Position numbers and translations under genes: made by a program
Assembly: GCA_964453155.1 (NCBI GenBank)
Contig: CAYVQU010000115.1
Location: 1-16,862 of the forward strand
DNA: 16,862 nt
From: CAYVQU01 sp964453155
Lineage (GTDB): Bacteria; Chloroflexota; Anaerolineae; Anaerolineales; UBA11858
Direction of reading: 5' to 3'
Notes under the pieces: model-generated
The model's input: the letters and a program-made list of their open reading frames with translations, nothing else
Databases searched by the model: none
What the model was told of the DNA's origin: nothing
Shown here: piece by piece, positions 1-8,353 of the stretch
Position numbering within the stretch: the first letter of the stretch is position 1
Layout: each line of letters opens with the position of its first letter

Positions 1-870
1 GATATCCGCCAGGGCAACAGCTACTACGAAGACCCCCACACCGCCCCCGGCAAGTTCGACTTTGTGATGGCCAATCCCCCCTTCAACGTCAACAATATCG
101 ATAAAGAGCGCATCAAGGATGATACCGCCCGCTTCCCCCTGGGGATGCCGCGGGTCGATAACGGCAACTACCTGTGGATTCAGTTATTCTACAGTTCGCT
201 CACGCCCCCTTCGGCTGACCATGCAGGAGGCCGGGCTGGCTTCGTAATGGCCAACAGCGCCAGTGATGCCCGTCAGTCGGAGCTGGATATCCGCCAGCGC
301 CTGATTCAGGACGGTGCCGTGGATGTGATGGTAGCAGTGGGCAGCAACTTCTTCTACACCGTGACCCTGCCCTGCACCCTGTGGTTTTTGGATAAGGGCA
401 AAGCCGGCACCGACCGGGCCAATACCGTGCTCTTTTTGGATGCCCGCAATATCTATCGTCAGATTGACCGTGCCCACCGGGATTTCACCTCAGACCAAAT
501 CGACTTTCTAGCTTCATTGGTACGACTTTACCGCGGGGAAGATTTGAACGGCTACCAATTTAATCCCGATGATTTGGATTTGACTGCTCCACAGGTAGAG
601 CAGCTGACTCGGATTTATGAGGGCAGCCGCTATGAAGATGTCGCTGGCCTGTGTAGGGTTGCCACGCGCGAAGAAATCGAAGCCCAGGGCTGGAGTTTGA
701 ACCCTGGGCGCTATGTGGGCGTGGCTGAACGAGCTGCCGATGATTTCGACTTCGCCGAACGCCTGTCCGAATTGAACAAAGAATTGGAAGAGTTAAACAG
801 CGAAGCCCGCGAGCTGGAAGAGCGTATTGCTGAAAATGTTTCACTTTTTGTTACAGGGAGAGATTTCTAA
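1..870 (+). CDS. hsdM: Type I restriction-modification DNA methyltransferase subunit (HsdM), 3' part
   Basis: This is the modification subunit of a type I restriction-modification enzyme, an adenine-N6 methyltransferase that acts with HsdS. The frame is open from base 1, so the N-terminal part with the SAM-binding motif I lies outside the window; 289 residues are visible. The catalytic motif NPPF is at visible residues 25-28, preceded by the usual hydrophobic strand (FDFVMA). Typical HsdM blocks follow (FPLGMP, NGNYLWIQ, GRAGFVMAN, 'TLPCTLWFLDKGK'). The C-terminus is a charged coiled-coil-like helix (about residues 250-283) of the kind that contacts HsdS. The stop is 1 base before the hsdS start, so the two are one operon. 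GC content falls visibly after about base 490, where the conserved catalytic part gives way to the C-terminal region. Identification is firm. Confidence 0.95.
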   Translation, partial: DIRQGNSYYEDPHTAPGKFDFVMANPPFNVNNIDKERIKDDTARFPLGMPRVDNGNYLWIQLFYSSLTPPSADHAGGRAGFVMANSASDARQSELDIRQRLIQDGAVDVMVAVGSNFFYTVTLPCTLWFLDKGKAGTDRANTVLFLDARNIYRQIDRAHRDFTSDQIDFLASLVRLYRGEDLNGYQFNPDDLDLTAPQVEQLTRIYEGSRYEDVAGLCRVATREEIEAQGWSLNPGRYVGVAERAADDFDFAERLSELNKELEELNSEARELEERIAENVSLFVTGRDF

Positions 871-871
871 C

Positions 872-2119
872 ATGGTAACAAATAGCATTTCAGTTCCACT
901 AAAATCATTAGGTGAGTTTAGGAACGGTGTCAACTTTAGCAAAGAAAAAAAGGGAATAGGATTAGGTTTAATTAACGTCAAAGATATTTTTTCAGATATC
1001 CCAATCATCAACTATGAAACCCTTGATAAAGTTGACTTGGCTGGTAAAAAAGGAATTGAGAATTATTTTGTTGAAGCAGGGGATTTATTTTTTGTTCGTT
1101 CTTCTGTTAAACGCGATGGGGTTGGACTTGTTAGCTTAGCTAAAACTGGTAGCCGACAGGCCATTCATTGCGGATTTGTAATTCGTTTCCGAATCACAGA
1201 TGAAAATGTTCATCCGAAATTTTTAACTTATTTATTGCGTTCGCCACATTACAGAGAAGTCATTATTGGCGCTTCTGGTGGAGCAGCTATCACCAATATT
1301 TCTCAATCAGTCCTTGGGAGTATTGAGATATCTCTACCCCCGCTCAACACCCAGCGCAGAATCGCCGCGGTGCTCTCAGCCTACGATGACCTAATTGAGA
1401 ACAACACCCGCCGCATCCAGATTCTCGAAGAGCTGGCCCAGGCCATCTACCGCCAGTGGTTCGTGGAGTTCCAGTACCCCGGCCACGAAGCCGTCCCCCT
1501 GGTAGATTCGGGTACGGATTTGGGGAAAATTCCGCAGGGGTGGGAAGTGAAAAAGTTAGGGGATTTTGCAGAATCAGTGCGCAGAAATGTCAAGCCAGGA
1601 GAAATCAAAAAAGGAACACCGTATTTTGGTTTGGGAGATTTGCCGAAGAAGTCAATTGCTCTAAACCAATGGGATGTAGTTGATGATATTGGCAGTGCAA
1701 AGTTGGCCTTTCACAAAGGGGAAATTTTGTTTGGAAAAATCCGACCCTATTTTCATAAGGTTGGGGTAGCACCATTAGATGGAATTGGTTCATCAGATAT
1801 TATCGTCATTCAACCCAAAAGCAGTGATTTCTTCGGTCTAGTATTGGCTGTTGTTTCCAGTGAGAAATTTGTAGAACATGCAACGCTAACATCACAGGGC
1901 ACAAAGATGCCGCGTGCCAATTGGGATGTTTTGACTGAATATCCAATTGCATATCCCAACAGCGAATTTCTTGAAAGATTCAATGCCTTTATGCAGGATG
2001 CTGTTGAACTTATTCATAACTATATTTTCAAAAATGCCAACCTGCGGGCCACCCGCGACCTGCTCCTGCCGCGCCTGGTCAGTGGTGCGGTGGATGTCAG
2101 TGGGGTGGAGATTTCATAA
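872..2119 (+). CDS. hsdS: Type I restriction-modification specificity subunit (HsdS)
   Basis: This is the DNA-recognition subunit that directs HsdM and HsdR to a split target sequence. I place the start at the ATG at 872 (415 residues) because a GGGAG ribosome binding site lies just upstream at 855-859; the frame stays open back to 827, inside hsdM. The layout is classic: a first target-recognition domain (about residues 1-150), a conserved helical spacer (about 155-205, 'PPLNTQRRIAAVLSAYDDL' and 'YRQWFVEFQYPG'), a second recognition domain beginning 'GKIPQGWEVKKLGDFAE', and a conserved helical tail ('LRATRDLLLPRLVSGAVDV'). The two recognition domains are AT-rich while the spacer (about 1335-1510) and tail (about 2040-2115) are GC-rich like hsdM, which suggests swapping of recognition domains. 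An A7 run at 945-951 lies near the start. The stop is 3 bases before the hsdR start. Confidence 0.95.
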   Translation: MVTNSISVPLKSLGEFRNGVNFSKEKKGIGLGLINVKDIFSDIPIINYETLDKVDLAGKKGIENYFVEAGDLFFVRSSVKRDGVGLVSLAKTGSRQAIHCGFVIRFRITDENVHPKFLTYLLRSPHYREVIIGASGGAAITNISQSVLGSIEISLPPLNTQRRIAAVLSAYDDLIENNTRRIQILEELAQAIYRQWFVEFQYPGHEAVPLVDSGTDLGKIPQGWEVKKLGDFAESVRRNVKPGEIKKGTPYFGLGDLPKKSIALNQWDVVDDIGSAKLAFHKGEILFGKIRPYFHKVGVAPLDGIGSSDIIVIQPKSSDFFGLVLAVVSSEKFVEHATLTSQGTKMPRANWDVLTEYPIAYPNSEFLERFNAFMQDAVELIHNYIFKNANLRATRDLLLPRLVSGAVDVSGVEIS

Positions 2120-2122
2120 CTC

Positions 2123-5100
2123 ATGAACGCTGAATATACAGAAGACTCTCTAGTAGAACAACCTGCAATACACCTATTCGCTGAACTAGGCTGGCAAGCT
2201 GCGGATTGTTTTAATGAGATATTTGGAGAGCAAGGCTCTCTTGGACGTAAAACTAGTTCTGAAGTTGTTTTAGTTTCACGTCTTCAGCCTGTTCTTGAAC
2301 GCTTAAACTCCAGCCTACCATCTGAAGCACTCCAACTCGCCATCGAAGAACTCACCCGTGACCGCTCTTTGATGAGCATGACACACGCTAATCGGGAAAT
2401 TTTCAAGCTGTTGAAAGACGGGGTGAGAGTAACCTATCGCGATGTGGATGGCAATGAAACTGTTGATACGGTCAGAGTCATCGATTGGGATAAACCAGAG
2501 AACAACGATTACTTTCTGGCTTCCCAGTTCTGGGTATCTGGTGAACTTCACAAACGCAGGCCTGACTTAATCGGCTTTGTAAATGGCATTCCACTGGTGT
2601 TTGTAGAACTGAAAGCCACCCATGTCCATCTCATCAATGGGTATAAGAAGAACTTAAAAGACTACAAAGACACCATACCCCACTTATTCTGGTACAACGC
2701 CGTAGTTATTGTCTCTAATGGCAGCGCGTCTCGGGTAGGGAGCATAACCGCCCCCTGGGAGCATTTCAACGAGTGGAAAAAAATCAACTCTGAAGGTGAA
2801 GAAGGGATTGTATCGTTAGACACCATAATTCGTGGGGTCTGCTTACCCAGCTTTCTACTAGACATTATCGAGAACTTCACCTTGTTTGCTGAAGCCCAGG
2901 GCGGATTGCATAAATTGGTCGCTAAGAACCATCAATATCTGGGTGTCAATAACGCCTATGATGTGGTCCAAAAAAATCTAAGCAAACCCATAGATACCGC
3001 GACCCCATTGGGCGTATTCTGGCATACCCAGGGCAGTGGTAAATCTTACTCCATGATTTTCTTTGCCCAAAAGGTTCTTCGCCAATTGGCTGGCAACTGG
3101 ACTTTTGTCATCATCACAGACCGCAAAGATTTAGATGATCAAATTTATAAGAACTTTGCTGGCTGTGGGGCTGTCACTGAACCTGAGGAACGGGTCCGGG
3201 CCCAAAGTGGTGAACATCTCAAACAACTTTTAGAAGTGGAAGACCATCGCTATGTATTCACCCTAATCCAAAAATTTCACACCGAGAAAGGTGAAACTTA
3301 TCCGGTGCTCTCTGAACGGTCAGATATCATCGTCATCACCGATGAAGCCCATCGTTCTCAGTACGATACCCTGGCCCTGAACATGCGGAATGCGCTGCCC
3401 AACGCTGCCTTTATCGCATTTACAGGTACACCTTTGATGGCTGGTGAAGAGCGTACCAAGCAGGTCTTTGGGGATTACGTCAGTATCTATAACTTTGCAC
3501 AATCCATCGAAGATAACGCCACCGTCCCCCTTTATTATGAGAACCGCATCCCTGAATTACAGCTTACCAATGAAAATCTCAACAAAGATATGGAACGTCT
3601 GCTTGAAGATGCAGAACTCGATGAAGCGCAGGAAGCCAAACTCGAACGAGAGTTTTCTCGTGAGTATCATCTCATTACCCGTGATGAGCGGTTAGAGAAG
3701 GTTGCAGAAGATATCGTCCAGCATTTCATGGGGCGCGGTTTCCACGGAAAGGCCATGGTCATTGCCGTCGATAAGGCTTCTGCGGTCCGAATGCATGATA
3801 AAGTCAAACGGCATTGGGATATTCAAAAAGCCATCTTACAAGCCGATGTTGAAACCTGTGATGAGCTTGACCGCCCCGAATTGGAAGAAAAACTGCGGTA
3901 TATGCAATCAACTGATATGGCCGTTGTTGTTTCGCAGGGACAAAATGAGATAGCTGAGATGAAAGAAAAGGGATTGGATATCAAACCCCATCGCAGCCGG
4001 ATGTTAGCTGAAGACCTGGATACAAAATTCAAAGACCCAGAAGACCCCTTTCGGATTGTTTTTGTTTGTGCCATGTGGCTGACCGGTTTCGATGTCCCCT
4101 CCTGCTCTACCCTTTACCTGGATAAGCCCATGCGTAACCACACCCTGATGCAGTCCATCGCCCGGGCCAATCGCGTTTGGGGTGATAAAGTAAATGGTTT
4201 GATTGTCGATTACATTGGGGTATTCCGAGACCTTCAACGGGCTCTGGCAATTTATGGTTCTGGTTCGGGGGAAGGTGAACTCCCAGTTGAAACTAAAGAA
4301 GAGCTAGTGAGGGCACTTGAAGAAGTTATCCAAGACACCAAAGATTTCCTAAATGATTTAGGAATTAACCTGAACGATATCCAAATTGCGGCTGATGATG
4401 TCCGTAGCTTTACCGCAGTGGCTTTACTCGATGATGTTGTTAATGCTATTTTGGTCAACGATAACACCAAACGAGAATACCTGACTCTATCGAATGATGT
4501 AGACCGGTTATTCAAAGCCATTTTGCCTGATCCAGCAGCGAATGTTTACGGTATAGACCGCAAGTTAATCACGGTTATTGCGGATAAAATTCGCAGCCTA
4601 ACGCCACCAGCTGATATATCCGAAATCATGGGAAGCGTAGAAAATCTTCTAGATGAATCGATTGCACCTGTTGGTTATGTCATTCATTCTGGCGGCAAAT
4701 CAGTTAGTGACGCTATCTCTGCGCCCAGTCATTGGCTTGACCTATCCAAGATTGATTTCGAAGCACTCAAGGCACAGTTTGCTAAAAGTCGTAAACGCAT
4801 CGAAGTTGAAAAACTGCGGGGGAGCATCAATAACAAACTAGCTCAAATGATACGGCTCAATAAAAGCCGCATGGATTTTTACCAAAAATTCCAACAACTG
4901 ATTGATGAGTACAATTCTGGAACCAAGAACATTGATACTGTTTATGCTGAGTTGCTCTCATTTGCCCAAAGTCTCAACCAAGAAGAACAGCGCGGTATTG
5001 CTGAACAACTCAGTGAAGAAGAACTTGCACTCTTTGATTTACTCACCAAACCGGCCCCAAAGTTAAGTCGCAAAGAAATGGCAGATGTCAGGAATGTTGC

Positions 5101-5326
5101 CCGTGAATTATTGGATACACTCAAAGCAGAAAGGTTAGTTCTTGATTGGCGTAAGTACCAGCAAAGGCGGGCCGCAGTTCAACTCACCATCGAAGAACTG
5201 TTGGATAAATTACCTGAAACCTACGATACTGAAGCCTATCAAGAAAAATGCCAGCAAGTTTATCAGCACGTTTACGACTCTTACTATGGGTCTGGTAGAA
5301 GTATTTATACAATGGTGACAAATTAG
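2123..5326 (+). CDS. hsdR: Type I restriction endonuclease/translocase subunit (HsdR)
   Basis: This is the motor and nuclease subunit of the type I system. It translocates DNA with ATP and cleaves it away from the unmethylated site. It is 1067 residues, a normal family length. The N-terminal PD-(D/E)xK nuclease is intact: D148 (RPDLIGF) and E162-L-K164 (FVELK). The SF2 helicase motifs follow in order: Walker A 'HTQGSGKS' with K307, the DEAH box at 407-410, motif III 'FTGTP', and motif VI 'QSIARANRV' at 677-685. The C-terminal third (about 730-1060) is helical and probably binds the methylase core. No frameshift or lost catalytic residue is seen, so the enzyme should be active. The ATG at 2123 directly follows the hsdS stop, fitting one transcript. 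The next gene starts 12 bases after this stop. Confidence 0.97.
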   Translation: MNAEYTEDSLVEQPAIHLFAELGWQAADCFNEIFGEQGSLGRKTSSEVVLVSRLQPVLERLNSSLPSEALQLAIEELTRDRSLMSMTHANREIFKLLKDGVRVTYRDVDGNETVDTVRVIDWDKPENNDYFLASQFWVSGELHKRRPDLIGFVNGIPLVFVELKATHVHLINGYKKNLKDYKDTIPHLFWYNAVVIVSNGSASRVGSITAPWEHFNEWKKINSEGEEGIVSLDTIIRGVCLPSFLLDIIENFTLFAEAQGGLHKLVAKNHQYLGVNNAYDVVQKNLSKPIDTATPLGVFWHTQGSGKSYSMIFFAQKVLRQLAGNWTFVIITDRKDLDDQIYKNFAGCGAVTEPEERVRAQSGEHLKQLLEVEDHRYVFTLIQKFHTEKGETYPVLSERSDIIVITDEAHRSQYDTLALNMRNALPNAAFIAFTGTPLMAGEERTKQVFGDYVSIYNFAQSIEDNATVPLYYENRIPELQLTNENLNKDMERLLEDAELDEAQEAKLEREFSREYHLITRDERLEKVAEDIVQHFMGRGFHGKAMVIAVDKASAVRMHDKVKRHWDIQKAILQADVETCDELDRPELEEKLRYMQSTDMAVVVSQGQNEIAEMKEKGLDIKPHRSRMLAEDLDTKFKDPEDPFRIVFVCAMWLTGFDVPSCSTLYLDKPMRNHTLMQSIARANRVWGDKVNGLIVDYIGVFRDLQRALAIYGSGSGEGELPVETKEELVRALEEVIQDTKDFLNDLGINLNDIQIAADDVRSFTAVALLDDVVNAILVNDNTKREYLTLSNDVDRLFKAILPDPAANVYGIDRKLITVIADKIRSLTPPADISEIMGSVENLLDESIAPVGYVIHSGGKSVSDAISAPSHWLDLSKIDFEALKAQFAKSRKRIEVEKLRGSINNKLAQMIRLNKSRMDFYQKFQQLIDEYNSGTKNIDTVYAELLSFAQSLNQEEQRGIAEQLSEEELALFDLLTKPAPKLSRKEMADVRNVARELLDTLKAERLVLDWRKYQQRRAAVQLTIEELLDKLPETYDTEAYQEKCQQVYQHVYDSYYGSGRSIYTMVTN

Positions 5327-5338
5327 TTGGTGGTAGAC

Positions 5339-5980
5339 ATGTCTGATTATCAATTTGGTTACCCAAAGAATTGCTCTAAGTGCAATGGACTAACAACAAG
5401 CAATACCAATCTCCAAGTTGCCCCGTTCTACAAACAAGGTGACAACTTCCGCTTGATGCTCATTGGCCAAGACCCAACTATATTTAACAATCCAGAGAAA
5501 GTTAAGCATGTGCTCATGCTAGATGAAGAGAATGGGCAATTGCATCGATGGCTTAGGGGTCTGGTCGGTGAACAGAACTTCAACAGGCTAACTATCTATG
5601 CCACAAACTCGGTCAAATGTACATTTGATAAACCACCGTCCAAATATCGCGGAGGAAGCCTGAAGTTTTTGCCACCTTATTTTGAGAATTGTAAAGAATA
5701 CTTGGCTCAAGAAGTACAATGCTACAAACCGGCTTGTGTGATTACGTTGGGAGAACCTCCTCATAAACTCTTTACGTCTATCCTAGACAATACAGCAGAA
5801 ATACCATCTGCAATGCAAGGAGCATTTACTGGGGAATTTATTCCAACATCTATCAATGGTTTTACGTTCGATTACTCACCATGCTTACACATCAAAACCT
5901 GGAGAGTAGCAGAAGTTTATGGGGATAAAGTAAAGAAATTCAGAACGGGGATTTTAGATTACTTCAACAACGAGTTGTAA
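5339..5980 (+). CDS. Uracil-DNA glycosylase superfamily protein, probable 4Fe-4S type
   Basis: This is a 213-residue protein from the ATG at 5339; the frame is open back to a TTG at 5327, directly after hsdR. Several blocks match the uracil-DNA glycosylase fold: GQDP at residues 43-46 (motif A position), 'IYATNSVKC' around N90, the strand 'PACVITLGEPP' (131-141), and 'SPCLHIK' (180-186) where motif B with its histidine is expected. Four cysteines, C12-x2-C15, C94 and C118, sit where family 4/5 glycosylases bind a 4Fe-4S cluster (CxxC at the N-terminus, VKC, then NC before a helix). Motif A lacks the usual glycine after proline (GQDPT), so the substrate may not be plain uracil. Its place 12 bases after hsdR suggests co-transcription and a defence or base-modification role; that role is inference. 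Confidence 0.72.
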   Translation: MSDYQFGYPKNCSKCNGLTTSNTNLQVAPFYKQGDNFRLMLIGQDPTIFNNPEKVKHVLMLDEENGQLHRWLRGLVGEQNFNRLTIYATNSVKCTFDKPPSKYRGGSLKFLPPYFENCKEYLAQEVQCYKPACVITLGEPPHKLFTSILDNTAEIPSAMQGAFTGEFIPTSINGFTFDYSPCLHIKTWRVAEVYGDKVKKFRTGILDYFNNEL

Positions 5981-6004
5981 CATCTATACACAGTAGAACA
6001 TAAA

Positions 6005-6086
6005 AGCATAGGTACACCTTATGCTAAAAAGAGCTAACTGTTCAGGGGAGTTATTTTGCTGTAAAGTATTCATTAAATTCTTTACA
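6005..6086 (+). promoter_or_regulatory. Leader region with two inverted repeats upstream of the 105-residue gene
   Basis: The 118-base gap between the glycosylase-like gene and the next gene holds an imperfect palindrome (AGCATA at 6005-6010 against TATGCT at 6020-6025, with GG/CC inside) and a perfect 7-base inverted repeat (TGTAAAG at 6060-6066, CTTTACA at 6080-6086) that ends at the ribosome binding site. These could be operator sites or RNA hairpins controlling the downstream gene. I see no convincing -35/-10 pair. The function is inference from position and symmetry only. Confidence 0.3.
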
Positions 6087-6098
6087 AGGAGGAATTTG

Positions 6099-6416
6099 AT
6101 GATGAGCTTTGATACAGTTTGGAACAGAATCCAGACTAATCTGCGACCAGGAACCATAATCAAGAATTGGACAGCATACAAGGGGTATCTTGGGGACAGG
6201 ATGACAATCGACCGCCTGAACTCCAATTCAATTTCAGTGGATGCGCCAAACGCAATGGCAATGCAAGTAGTACCCCGCAAAGATTTTGAAACTATATGGA
6301 AAATTTGGATTGATTACAAATCTCAAAAAGTAAAAAGATATGAACTTGGAGATATGACCCGTTTCTCAAAATACATTATCAGTATTTTTCATTGGTTTGA
6401 AAAATCATCTGGTTAA
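6099..6416 (+). CDS. Hypothetical 105-residue protein
   Basis: I do not recognise this gene. The ATG at 6099 is chosen because an excellent AAGGAGG (6086-6092) stands 6 bases before it; the longer frame from 6021 has no such site. The product is 105 residues, mixed and basic, without signal peptide, membrane segment or cysteine pair. It starts 'MMSFDTVWNRI', has a middle 'VVPRKDFETIWKIW' and ends with an aromatic helix 'FSKYIISIFHWF'. This order (F-xx-W-xx-I, then RKDFE, then S-x-YI) faintly recalls a small domain I associate with restriction loci, but I cannot name it. It follows the glycosylase-like gene on the same strand after 118 bases and may have its own transcript. Its last 12 bases overlap the end of the convergent rep gene. 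Confidence 0.65.
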   Translation: MMSFDTVWNRIQTNLRPGTIIKNWTAYKGYLGDRMTIDRLNSNSISVDAPNAMAMQVVPRKDFETIWKIWIDYKSQKVKRYELGDMTRFSKYIISIFHWFEKSSG

Positions 6417-7538
6417 ATATTCATCTTTTTTGCTAATTGTAGTTATCCCCAAGGTAGCTAACCATAGAAATAAGGCCTTTCCTCCTCTCTCTGCTACCGT
6501 TAGCAATTCACCAATTATTCCCGGTCTTCCTGTATATAGCAGCGCCTTAAATTGCTCCCTGCTCAATGGTGCCACCTGTACGCTGTGGTCACTTTCTTCA
6601 GCTTCTGCCAGTTCTTCATCAGACAATGCCGTTGCCATTCCTAACTCGTCTCGCAGTCCCCTACCCCACCGGAATGATGCCAGACCCTTAGTTGCCAGCG
6701 CAAAATCTCGGAATAGTTTTCCTGCCCACTGTTCATTGTTCCGGTATAAACGTAATAACTGAACCGGTGAATAGCTATCGCCCCGCCCCTGCTTATCCTG
6801 TCCCCCTGTGATTTCCGCATCAAGCGTCCATTTAGTCATGTAATCCGCGGCCTGGTTATCAGCGCATACCACTTTTACACCATGCTCCCGGCTACAGTCC
6901 ATACCCTGTTTAGTGAGAGCATGGAACCACAAGTCATATATCTTGCTTTCGACTTCTTCCAAGTCATTATCCTTTGAGACAAAATACAATGTGTGGAAAT
7001 GCGGGTGCCACCCCGAAGCAAACGACCAGCGTACTTCTACAGAGTCCACCGTACCAACCAAACCAATCTCTTCTTTCAGCTTGCGCCAGCTTCGAGAACG
7101 TTTCATAAATCGCATTGCCGCTTTACTGTCAGTTAACAAATCAGCCAGGGCATCATCACGGCTATGCCGCACAGTGAAGGTCACAAACAAGACTTTGAGT
7201 CCCTTATCCCTTGCCTTCTCTATTCCTTCCTGTAGTTCTTTACGTCTTCCGATACCTATTCGGGTACTACATATCGGACAGGTCCAGACAGAGCCACATA
7301 CAGCAACCCCCTTAAGATGTGCCCGGCCGGTCTTTGTATCCTTCCACACCCCTATTGCTCCCCGCGGGATAGGGATATGTAAGCACTTTGATACCCGAAA
7401 ATCAGGTAGGATTTCGCGGGCTACGTCTTGGTCTTTATACCGACTTTGTATCAAATAATCGCGCCATTCGCGCTGCTCTGTGGCACCTAATTCTGTGTAT
7501 TTACCAAGATGCTGAGTTCGGTCTTTCGCTGCGCTCAT
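6405..7538 (-). CDS. Rolling-circle replication initiator (HUH Rep)
   Basis: This is a 377-residue plasmid-type replication initiator that nicks the plus origin and covalently holds the 5' end. The start is the ATG at 7538: it overlaps the primase stop as ATGA and has GGAGGG 4 bases upstream. Motifs: a zinc-binding cluster C81-x5-C87-x2-C90 ('CGSVWTCPIC'), motif 1 'LFVTFTVRH' (117-125), the HUH motif 'GWHPHFHTLYF' with H178, H180 and H182, and motif 3 'ADYMTKW' with a single catalytic tyrosine Y233 and K236. One tyrosine fits the plasmid (Rep_1-like) rather than the phage two-tyrosine class. A hydrophobic stretch near the C-terminus (about 345-365) is unusual. It ends tail to tail with the 105-residue gene, overlapping by 12 bases. 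Confidence 0.88.
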   Translation of the reverse strand: MSAAKDRTQHLGKYTELGATEQREWRDYLIQSRYKDQDVAREILPDFRVSKCLHIPIPRGAIGVWKDTKTGRAHLKGVAVCGSVWTCPICSTRIGIGRRKELQEGIEKARDKGLKVLFVTFTVRHSRDDALADLLTDSKAAMRFMKRSRSWRKLKEEIGLVGTVDSVEVRWSFASGWHPHFHTLYFVSKDNDLEEVESKIYDLWFHALTKQGMDCSREHGVKVVCADNQAADYMTKWTLDAEITGGQDKQGRGDSYSPVQLLRLYRNNEQWAGKLFRDFALATKGLASFRWGRGLRDELGMATALSDEELAEAEESDHSVQVAPLSREQFKALLYTGRPGIIGELLTVAERGGKALFLWLATLGITTISKKDEYLTR

Positions 7539-8353
7539 GACAACCCTCCGGCCAGCGTTTTGATGGTCTCTTGGATGGTCAAGCCCTGCCAAATAGAAAA
7601 GAAGTTTAGAACGTCCCCCCGCTTGCCACAGGACCGACAACCGAATAGGTTACGTTCTGTATCAATCCAAAATGACGGTTGCTTGTCACCATGGAACGGA
7701 CACCGGCCAGCAAACCACCGGCCTTTTTTATGGTCAGATGACTTCAGCCGCACGCGCCCGGCCAACTCTGAATTTTGAATAAGATCCAAAATGAGATAAT
7801 GATTTTTGATTTTCTTGACCACCCCTCCCCCTAAATGCTCCGGCTTTACTCGTGGCGGTTCTGGCAACTTTGGGGGCTTTTCACTGAGTAAAGGAAAATC
7901 TAAGGTCTCGATTGTTCGGATTTTTGGTGGGGTCAATGGTTGGTATATTGCCCCGCTGGGATGTTTGCACCCAGGTCCCATGATTGCCTTGCCCTTGCCC
8001 ATGACTTCAAACCCATCACCGCGCCAACTTCTTAGGTCAGAGCTAAGATAATACACATGAAAACCGCGGTTCGTTTTTACTGTGAAGGTTTCAGCCAGGT
8101 CCCCCGCTTCATCGTGCCATTGGTCAAAGGTTTTGGGGTTGTCAAAGTCAATGACAACCAATTCCCCCGCACCAGTCAGCAGCGCGTAATTATTGCCCCG
8201 TTCTATCCATTCCAGCAATTCATGATCGGTTTCAATTTTCCGCTTGTGGGGTCCATAACCTGAGACAAAATGCTTGCTCCCAGGTTGACAGGGGGCCAAC
8301 TGGCACCCCCTGTCATGAAATAAAATTGCGAACGTTAATGGGTCGGCAATCAT
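7535..8353 (-). CDS. Bifunctional primase-polymerase (Prim-Pol) with CHC2-type zinc finger
   Basis: This is a 272-residue protein expected to prime and extend DNA on the element's single-stranded replication intermediate. The N-terminal half is an archaeo-eukaryotic Prim-Pol domain: the metal-binding D69-F-D71 ('VVIDFDNP') and 'RGFHVYYL' with H99. The C-terminus carries a CHC2-type zinc finger as in DnaG: C218-x2-H221 and C239-x2-C242 ('CPFHGDKQPSFW', 'GCRSCGKRGD'). No helicase domain is present, so the protein is shorter than many phage or plasmid primases. I use the ATG at 8353, whose first base is the last base of the preceding zinc-finger frame's stop (TGATG), which indicates translational coupling. 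Its own stop overlaps the rep ATG. The primase/Rep pairing is typical of plasmid-like integrative elements. Confidence 0.87.
   Translation of the reverse strand: MIADPLTFAILFHDRGCQLAPCQPGSKHFVSGYGPHKRKIETDHELLEWIERGNNYALLTGAGELVVIDFDNPKTFDQWHDEAGDLAETFTVKTNRGFHVYYLSSDLRSWRGDGFEVMGKGKAIMGPGCKHPSGAIYQPLTPPKIRTIETLDFPLLSEKPPKLPEPPRVKPEHLGGGVVKKIKNHYLILDLIQNSELAGRVRLKSSDHKKGRWFAGRCPFHGDKQPSFWIDTERNLFGCRSCGKRGDVLNFFSIWQGLTIQETIKTLAGGLS

Noticed and set aside
945..951. A7 tract in hsdS as a phase-variation switch
   Set aside because: A seven-base run is too short to argue for phase variation without seeing length variants.
6021..6098. Extended N-terminus of the 105-residue gene starting at 6021
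   Set aside because: The 26 extra residues are cysteine- and phenylalanine-rich without a ribosome binding site, while AAGGAGG is perfectly placed for the ATG at 6099.
5984..6280. Minus-strand 98-codon frame opposite the 105-residue gene
   Set aside because: It has no ribosome binding site or recognisable pattern and mirrors a better-supported gene.
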